A stretch of 64,000 nt of DNA, taken from contig NC_081543.1 of NCBI RefSeq assembly GCF_901000735.1, forward strand, positions 20,405,515-20,469,514, in the 5' to 3' direction. Each line of letters begins with the position of its first letter. Position 1 is the first letter of the stretch. The position numbers and the translations under genes are program-made. The notes beneath the pieces were generated by a model, which made no database searches, was not told the origin of the DNA, and was given only the letters and a program-made list of their open reading frames with translations. This DNA comes from Corylus avellana (taxonomy: Eukaryota; Streptophyta; Magnoliopsida; Fagales; Betulaceae). Positions 57,065 to 64,000 of this stretch are shown one piece after another.

Positions 57065-58417
57065 TATTGTGCAAAAATCTACCTAAATTAATAGGTAAAT
57101 AATTGTATGTTTTACCTGCAAGTGCACAAGGTCAACATGGTAGTATAAGGTGCAAGTACAGGATCATTCCCACGAGGATTACTGAATTTATGTTTAAAAA
57201 TAGATTCCTTAAGCAAAAGCAAAATAAAATTGATTGTTGATGTGATGATTACAAAGGGTAGGGCTTCGATATCCACCACTAAATATATTAAACTAGTATA
57301 TCAATATGCCAATGCTTTGATCAAGTTATGCATATTTAATGTTTACCAACCTAAGGGCATGGGTGTATACTCCTTATGCTATTGATTTCCCTAAGCAACG
57401 AGTTAGGCATGGGTGTATACTCTAACTCTTTTCTTTCCTAAAGGATTTAGCATGGTACATACTAAGTTGTTCTTTAGAAAAGCATATGTTCTATGGAAAT
57501 CGACAAACACACAGGGCCTAGGGCATGGGTGTATACTCCCGGTTCCCGATGTTGATTAACCCAAGAATCGCGGTGTGGATTCCTTTGTTACTTAAGTTAA
57601 ACCCAGGACTCAGTCATCCAAATTGATCTAACTAACAAGTCCATACCACATGCACATGTTGATCAGGCATACACATATGAGGAATTCATGCAAGCAGGTA
57701 TTAATCAAGTTAAATAGCACAACATGATCATCACAAGGCGCCAATATTGAAATATTAATTTAACATAACTAGGGCTTCCATCTAGCCCTACTAAGTAAAT
57801 TAGCTACACATAGAGTTGATGTTAAACATCTTCATAAAATAAAAGAAAGGAAAGAATAAACCCGAGACTTGACTTGAGAGCTCCTCTTCTGCTCCCTTCT
57901 CCAAGCTTCCTTATTCTAAAGGCTTAGGAGTCTATTTATAGGCTTTAGAATTCCTTGGAAAAGTAGTAAACCCTAGGAATTTCGTAGGGTTTCAATCCTA
58001 TTACAATTTGGAGTTTGAAAAACCCTAATATGGAAATAAGGATATTATAGCCGCCACTTGGAATGCCTCCTGCGCACGGGTGCGCTCGATCGTAGCTCGT
58101 GTGCGCTCATTTGCAGGTCTGGGATCGATCCTTCTTTTGGCCTGCGCTCGATCGGTCCTGGCCTGGCTCGTGCAGTATCTTCTCTGGTATTGCGCTCGAT
58201 CGCAGGTACCCTGCGATTGATCACAGTAGCAGGGAGCTCCAATTTTTCCATCTTCTCTTTTTGAGCTTAAATCACCCAGTTTTACTTCACTTTCTTCCAA
58301 AAGCCTATAAAAACATAAAAAACGCCAAAAGGAATTAAAATGGCCTAATTAACTACAACCAAGGGATTAAAACATGTAAGATAAGGGCTAAAAATATGAA
58401 TATTTTAGCGCTTATCA
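57065..58417 (-). repeat. 5' LTR of element G-A (1353 bp)
   Basis: It starts TATTGTGCAAAAATC, where the usual TG end has become TA, and ends GCGCTTATCA. It is the partner of 48512-49864. A CGATCG-palindrome cluster lies at about 58072-58230. Confidence 0.9.
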
Positions 58418-58879
58418 ATATCTGATATTTGCTTGAAGTGATCCTCTATCTTGGCCATGGTGGATTGCATCCGTTAATTATAGGCCTTACTGTGGCTAAA
58501 AAAAGCTGACATTGTTTCTTCTAAACTAGCATGCGCTTCTTCTAACGCAGAATTCTTCGGAGGAGGTATCTCTTCTTGGTATTTTTGAGGTGGAGAGGAA
58601 TATGAATAGTCATATATGGGAGATGGTTCCTCTTCATGAGCTACTATCTTGAAAATGGATTGCCTCAGACTGGGGCTAAGACAAGAATAAGATTGATCAT
58701 ATAACTGTGGAGATGGCTCCTCTTCATGAAGTTGTGGTGCTTGAATTCTAGAAGCTTGAGCTTGCCATGAGAGATTAGATTGTTGGCTCCATGACGGGTT
58801 ATAAGAATCAAAATAGCTGTCATTCCCTGATGTGTTCATATGCCCAAGAAAATTGTTAGAAATTTGTCTTATTGAGGGA
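58418..58879 (-). pseudogene. Element N2 ORF, middle part
   Basis: Read leftwards from the solo LTR, the frame gives IRQISNNFLGHMNTSGNDSY, YNPSWSQQSNLSWQAQ, then HEEEPSPQLYDQSYSC and AHEEEPSPIYDYSYSS. The EEEPSP units match those of N1. A stop at 58474 precedes the junction with G-A. No capsid domain is present in this ORF. Confidence 0.75.
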
Positions 58880-60256
58880 TGATGTACAAATTTAATTGTA
58901 CTCGCAAGTGCACAAGTCGTGTGCAATATACCGTGTGTGCAAGTGCGAGGTCGATCCACAGGGATTTGTGTTGTGTAAACCAATTTCTATTTAAACCAAC
59001 TCTATTTTAACCTAGTTCCGAATTTTGTGATTTTTGTCATGCAAAATAAAACATAAACTAAAGAAAATAATGAAATAAAATGGTAAAGAACACTAAGGTT
59101 TTAGAATTCACTTCGCCAAATCTTAACTCTATATTCTCGTATTTGTTCCTACAATCGAAAAACTATATTCGATGTTTTACAAATATCAAGTTTAAATCAT
59201 TCAATGAATCCACCCATTTTTACAAATCACAACAAATATCCGATTCGAAATTAAATCATCCTATGTATCCGTTTGGTTAACGAATCACAACGGATATCCG
59301 ATTTCAATCGAATGATTTGATGTATCCGAAGGATGAAACACATCAAATATCAAACTCCAACACATAATAGTTCATCACATTCAATTAAAAGATATAAATC
59401 AAGCAATTGAATGAAAATCTACAACATCCTTATTCGAAGTCAAAATTGTATAAACAAAATACGAGAATACATGAGTTTGTCAATGACGAAGCTTCATCTT
59501 CAACCTTAGTTGAAAGATTTAGCCTCTCATGATAACAAAAATAATCCCCAATTGAATTGTCATCATCGAAAGAATAAAACTTACAATGGAAAACAAAGCA
59601 AAAGCTTCCCCACGGCAATACGTCGTAATTCAGCTTAAAACGGCCTCCCCAATTGTGAGGCTTAGAGGTCTATTTATATGGCTTAGGAGAGCCCTAGAAG
59701 CCCTAGTAATCCTAGGAATTTCGGAGATTTAAGTCCAAGCCCAATTAGGATAAAGAAAACCTAAGCCCAAATCGGAATAGGATTCGCCCAAAATTGCGGT
59801 CCTATCTTGAGGCATGATTTTGGCCTTGCGACGCTCCGAATTGGGAAAATGCTATTTCACAATGAATTGTAGTAGTTTGAGTTATCTTTCCAATACCGCT
59901 TGAATCACCTCAATTGGATATCTGAGATGAAAGTTATGGTCAAAATACCGAGACGTATTTAGAATCCAATTTTGCATCCAATCCGATTTGACTTCAAATT
60001 GAGAAATTCCGAATTAATCCTTTCCTTTATTGAATTAAACTTTAACCATGATTGGTTAAGCTTAACCATATCCTCTAGGTCTTCCCAATTTGCCCCTTTA
60101 AGCTTGGAATTTTTTCCAGAAATGCTTTCTTTTCTTCCAAAAGCCTATAAAACAAAGAAAATACAAAAAGGCAGTAAAATGTCCTAATTAACCAAAACCA
60201 AAGGATTAAAACATGCAAGTTAAGGGCTGAAAATATAAATATTTTAGCACTTATCA
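58880..60256 (-). repeat. Solo LTR inside element N2 (1377 bp)
   Basis: It begins TGATGTACAAATTTAATTG and ends GCACTTATCA, with TGAT/ATCA inverted ends. The flanks are AGGGA (58875-58879) and AGGGG (60257-60261), a one-mismatch duplication. It interrupts the N2 ORF: the zinc knuckle at 60347-60262 continues at 58879. There is no primer site or internal sequence. Confidence 0.88.
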
Positions 60257-60347
60257 AGGGGCAATTTCTAACATGGTGATAAGAGTCATGGCAAAATGAA
60301 CATGGTCCATGGGGTGTCGGAATGTTTCCACACATGTGTGAAAACAA
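60257..60347 (-). pseudogene. Element N2 ORF start with a lone zinc knuckle
   Basis: The ORF starts MFSHMCGNIPTPHGPCSFCHDSYHHVRNCP, a single CX2CX4HX4C knuckle close to the N-terminus (no more than 30 residues are left before the solo LTR). This corresponds to the start of G-B at 54767. No capsid precedes it. Confidence 0.75.
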
Positions 60348-60641
60348 AAAAATAACAAAATAAGTTAAAATTAAAAGGGAAATAAAAACAAAATTAAAAC
60401 TTACAAAAATGCAGACTCAAACGACTCTACATGAAACAAAAGAAAAAAAAATCAGATCTATAATTAAAACAGTTTCTGTGCTGCTATTCAGATATGCGAT
60501 CGATCACGCTGTTGCACTCGATCACCCTGGAATGGGCACTCGAGCGCACCTCCAGAGGCAGAACAGAAACTGTGGAAAAACTAGAAAAAAAAAAAAAAAA
60601 AAAAACTAAGGAAAAAAGTAATTCCAACCAAAATCAAACAA
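60348..60641 (-). other. Element N2 leader
   Basis: An untranslated leader between primer site and ORF with A-runs. Near 60496-60550 it holds a further CGATCG-like cluster (GCGATCGATCACGC, GCACTCGAGCGCACC). Confidence 0.65.
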
Positions 60642-60659
60642 TCCCCAACAACGGTGCTG
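60642..60659 (-). other. Primer-binding site of N2, decayed (tRNA-Asp)
   Basis: The minus strand reads CAGCACCGTTGTTGGGGA, the tRNA-Asp complement with several substitutions, most of them C-to-T or G-to-A. Confidence 0.8.
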
Positions 60660-60665
60660 AAAACT

Positions 60666-61400
60666 TGTTGTGCCAAACACTATCTAAATTAATAGATAAT
60701 ATTTAGTACATTTTAACTCGCAAGTGCACAAGATCAAAACAATAGTATAGTGTAAGTATGAGATCGATCTCACGGAGATTGTTGATTTTATTTACAATTG
60801 ATTAAAATATCATCTTTGTCACGAAATCGATACTGTGAAAATAAATAAAGATAAAGATAAAGGTAGGGCTTTGATATTCACCACAAATCATGCTCAAATA
60901 ATATAATAATATGCTAATGCTCTAATCATATTATGAATACCTAATGTTTGCCAACCTAAGGGTATAGGTGTCTACTCCTTAAGGTGTTGATTTCCCTAAG
61001 CAACGAATTAGGCAAGGATGTCTACTCTAATTCTTTTCTTTCTTAGGGCCTGTTTGGGATTGTGTTTAAGGGGCCTAAAAGTACCTTCAACACTCAAAAA
61101 GTGTGTTTGAAGAAAAAAGTACTCGTTTAGTAAAAAAATTAAAAGCGCTTTTAATCTCTAAAAAACCTAAAAATGGCCAAAAAGCACTTTTGGCAAAAGC
61201 TTAACAATGAAGCTTTTGCCCAGAAGCTCTTTTTGACTTAAAAGCTCTATTTTTCAAACACAATCTCAAACAGACTCTTAAAGGATTTAGCATGGGTGTC
61301 TACTAAGTTGTTCTTTAAGAAAGCATAAATCTGTGGAAAATCGACAAACACATGAGGCCTATGGCATAGGTGTCTACTCCCGGTTCCCCGTGTTGATTAA
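60666..61400 (-). repeat. 5' LTR of element N2, cut by gap
   Basis: It begins TGTTGTGCCAAACAC and aligns with 44551-45310. It contains a MITE at 61046-61277 and stops at the N gap. Confidence 0.87.
61046..61277. mobile_element. Tourist-like MITE (PIF/Harbinger), 232 bp
   Basis: The ends are GGGCCTGTTTGGGATTGTGTTT and, reverse-complemented, GAGTCTGTTTGAGATTGTG. The 3-base duplication TTA lies at 61043-61045 and 61278-61280. The uninterrupted LTR copies read TTTCTTAAAGG at this site, which confirms the insertion. It is non-coding. Confidence 0.9.
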
Positions 61401-61500
61401 NNNNNNNNNNNNNNNNNNNNNNNNNNNNNNNNNNNNNNNNNNNNNNNNNNNNNNNNNNNNNNNNNNNNNNNNNNNNNNNNNNNNNNNNNNNNNNNNNNNN
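61401..61500. other. Assembly gap (100 N)
   Basis: Exactly 100 N between the N2 5' LTR and the satellite array. Confidence 0.99.
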
Positions 61501-64000
61501 TAGGAGGGTAAACGAACTCGAATCACTCCGTGGCACCCGCCGACATTATTACCTCAAAGTTTAGCACAAGCTCATAAATTTTTGGGCCAAACAATTCGGG
61601 TTCGAACTTGAGCATTTTGTTTCGCCCATGCGGTTTGGTCCTAGTTGTGAAAATACAACTTCGTTCGATTTGCCCGAAATTTTACGAGCGTGTGCAGATG
61701 TTCGAGGCAATCATGTCGACGGGTGGCATGAAGAAATTCGAGTCGTTCTGACGTAATCGAGACTTCTAAACTTTCACAAAAAGTTATCGTTTATTAGTGA
61801 ACATAGGCGTGCAAACAAACTCGAATCACTTCGTGGAACATGCCGACATAAGTTTTCCACATGCTTATAAATTTTCGCGCCAAACAATTCGGGTTCCAAC
61901 TTGACCACTTTTTTAGGCCCAAGGACTTTGTTCCTAGTTGTAAAAATACAACTTCATCTGATTTGCCTAGAATTTTACGGGGTGAGTGCAGTTGTTCGAT
62001 GCGACCATGTCGACGGGTGTCACGAAGAAATTTGAGTCGTTTCTGGCGGGATCTGGGCTTCTAAACTTTCACAAAAAGTTATCGTTCATTAGTGAACATA
62101 GGGTGGCAAACAAACTCCAATGACTTCGTGGCACCCACCGACATGATTGCCTCGAAGTGTTGCATAAGCTCGTAAATTTTAAGGCCAAACAATTTGGGTT
62201 CACACTTGACCATTTTGTTAGGCCCATGGAACTTGGTCCTAGTTGTGAAAATACAATAATATCCGATTTGCCCGAAATTTTATGAGTGGGTGCAGTTGTT
62301 TAAGGCGATCATGTCGACGGGTGGCAAGAACAAATTCAATTCGTTCCCGCGTCATCGTTGAATCTAAACTTTAACAAAAAGTTATCGTTCATTAGTGAAC
62401 ATCGGCTTGCAAATGAACTCGAATCACTTCATGTAACCCACCGACAATATTGCCTCAAAGTTTTGCACAAGCTCGTAAATTTTCGGGCCAAACAATTTTG
62501 GCTCGCACTAGAACATTTTATTAGGCCCATGGGCTTTGGTTCTAGCTATGAAAATACAACACCATCGATTTGCCTGGAATGTTACGAGCATGTGTCGTTG
62601 TTCGAGGCAATTAGGACGAGTGGCACGAAAAGATTCGTGTCGTTCCAGCGGGATCGGGCACCCGTGGCACTTGGTGGCACCCACCGACATGATCGCCTTG
62701 AAGTTTTGCACAAGCTTGTAAATTTTTGGGCCAAACAATTCAGGATCGTACTTGTCCATTTTGTTAGGCCCATGGGCTTTGTTCCTAGTTGTGAAAATAC
62801 AACTTCATCCAATTTACCCAGAATTTTAAGAGTGTGTGCTGTTGTTCAAGCCGATCATGTCGACGGGTGGCATGAAGAATTTCGAGTCGTTCCGGCAGGA
62901 TCGGGGCTCCTAAACTTTCATAAAAAGTTATCGTTCATTACTGAACATAGGCATGCAAACAAACTCGAATTACTTCGTGGAACCCGCTGACATAATTGCC
63001 TACAACTTTTCCACTCATAAATTTTCGAGTGAAACAATTCGGATTCCAACTTGGCCCTTTTTTTAGGCCCATGGGCTTTGTTCCTAGTTGTGACAGTACA
63101 ACTTCATCCGATTTACCCAGAATTTTACAAGCGTGTATGGTCGTTCGAGGAGATCATGTCGACGGGTGGCTCGAAGAAATTCGAGTTGTTTCGGTGTGAG
63201 CAGGGCTTCTAAACTTTCACAAAACGTTATCGTTCATTGGTGAATATTGGGGTGCAAATGAACTCGAATCACTTTGTGGAACCCGCCAACGTAATTGCCT
63301 CGAACATTTGCACAAGCTAGTAAATTTTCAAGCCAAACAATTCGGGTTTGTACCGGAACATTTTTGTTAGGCCCATGGGCTTTGGTCCCAGTTGTGAAAA
63401 TATAACATCATCCGATTTGCCCTGAATTTTACGAGCATGTGCAGTTGTTCGAGGCGATCAAGTCACGAAGAGATTCGAGTCGTTTCTGTGTGATCGGGGC
63501 TTTAAAACATTCACAAAAGGTTATCGTTCATTAGTGAACATAGGGGGGTAAACGAACCGGAATCACTCCGTGGCACCTGCTGACATGATTGCCTTGAAGT
63601 TTTGCACAAGCTCGTAAATTTTCGCGCCAAACAATTTGGGTTTGCACTTGACCATTTTGTTAGGCCCATGGGCTAGTGTCCTATTTGTGAAAATACAACT
63701 TCATTTGATTTGCCTTCAATTTTACGTGCATGTGTAGTTGTTCGAGGCGATCATGTCGACGGGTGGTACGAAGAGATTCGAATCGTTCTGGCGGGGTCGG
63801 GGCTTCTACACTTTCACAAAAAGTTATCGTTCATTAGTGAACATAGGGGGGGCAAATGAACTCGAATCACTTCATGGAACCCGCCGATATGATTGCCTCA
63901 TAGTTTTGCACAAGCTCAAAAATTTTCGGGCCAAACAATTTGGGTTCGCACTTCACAATTTTGTTAGGCCCATGGGCTTTGGTCCTTGTGAAAATACAAC
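61501..64000. repeat. Satellite array, about eight monomers of roughly 300 bp
   Basis: The landmark GGCCCATGGGC, or a variant of it, falls at about 61623, 61916, 62221, 62524, 62767, 63066, 63370, 63663 and 63967. The spacing is 293-305 bases except for one shortened unit of 243. Units share CCTAGTTGTGAAAATACAAC, GATCATGTCGACGGGTGGC, AAAAGTTATCGTTCATTAGT and GCACAAGCTCGTAAATTTTC. Neighbouring units differ by many substitutions and small indels, so this is not a freshly homogenised array. It runs off the right edge and is of the same family as 34812-35357. Confidence 0.95.

Larger units (their letters stand above)
48512..58417 (-). mobile_element. Element G-A: gypsy-type element, 9.9 kb, nested in N2
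   Basis: The 5' LTR is 57065-58417, followed leftwards by a tRNA-Asp primer site, gag (56612-55305), an opposite-strand insertion and gap (52999-55080), a 3' ORF (52729-51494), 3' untranslated region, polypurine tract and the 3' LTR 48512-49864. Both LTRs are 1353 bases. The flanks read ATATT on the left and ATATC on the right, a near-match duplication. Pol is not visible; it is lost or hidden in the 100-N gap. Confidence 0.85.
44551..61400 (-). mobile_element. Element N2: outer non-autonomous LTR element with nested insertions
   Basis: The 3' LTR is 44551-45901 and the 5' LTR starts at 60666 and runs into the gap at 61401; their first 200 bases are clearly alike. Nested inside are element G-A (48512-58417), a solo LTR (58880-60256) and a Tourist MITE in the 5' LTR. 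Removing these leaves an internal region of about 3.5 kb with a zinc-knuckle-first ORF, an acidic repeat tail and a long 3' untranslated region. There is no capsid, protease or pol. Confidence 0.8.

Noticed and set aside
62358..62990. A 210-codon open frame in the satellite, and similar frames at 34891-35517
   Set aside because: They follow the tandem repeat, both strands are open in parts, and the frame breaks in adjacent units. No known domain. Treated as satellite, not a gene.
61501..64000. CRISPR-like regular array
   Set aside because: The roughly 300-base units repeat as whole monomers without spacers, and the genome is a plant's. It is a satellite.

Overview
The window is plant nuclear DNA, most likely from a eudicot and possibly a woody one; the sequence alone does not give the species. 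The evidence is a plant molybdenum-cofactor sulfurase gene (ABA3/LOS5 type), plant L1-type LINEs with DUF4283-like ORF1, Ty1/copia elements primed by initiator tRNA-Met, Ty3/gypsy-type LTR elements with a tRNA-Asp primer site, Mutator and Tourist MITEs, and a roughly 300-bp satellite. Six runs of exactly 100 N (8006-8105, 9699-9798, 35358-35457, 42814-42913, 54981-55080, 61401-61500) are scaffold gaps.

Host gene (minus strand, right to left): four coding exons of the sulfurase can be joined in frame with matching splice phases: exon 1 at 29279-29390, exon 2 at 29052-29150, exon 3 at 4180-4238, exon 4 at 2715-2875. Intron 2 is therefore about 24.8 kb, and roughly 22 kb of it is one LINE insertion with other elements nested inside. 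Intron 3 holds a LINE fragment and a foldback MITE. A further LINE (1-2299) lies downstream of exon 4. Later exons are not in the window.

Intron 2 (4239-29051): a full-length LINE (here LINE-C, minus, 17-bp target-site duplication at 4659-4675 and 26767-26783) was entered by a copia element (16589-24201, duplication CCATA). One LTR of that copia was entered in turn by a LINE carrying ORF1 only (16758-19031). A gypsy LTR also interrupts LINE-C at 13668. A second, nearly identical copy of the LINE-C ORF2 region (about 5112-8005) and a plus-strand LINE piece between two gaps do not fit one simple insertion. They suggest joined haplotypes or a local duplication.

Upstream of the gene (29391-35357): a short promoter region with a G-box is followed within about 300 bp by a decayed copia element that carries a Mutator-type MITE. 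Then come an LTR of another family and about 1.8 units of the satellite.

35458-61400: a nest of LTR elements of one LTR superfamily (LTRs about 1.35-1.45 kb, tRNA-Asp primer site), mostly minus strand. They carry gag-like or zinc-knuckle ORFs, and no pol is visible. The layers are element N1 (37391-42813, with a solo LTR inside), a copia scrap, and element N2 (44551 to beyond 61400). N2 contains element G-A (48512-58417), a solo LTR (58880-60256) and a Tourist MITE. G-A itself contains the head of an opposite-strand element, G-B.

61501-64000: about eight units of the same satellite as at 34812-35357. Apart from the sulfurase exons, nothing in the window looks like an active host gene. Nearly all transposon ORFs are broken; the clearest intact one is the 651-codon ORF1 at 16995-18950.
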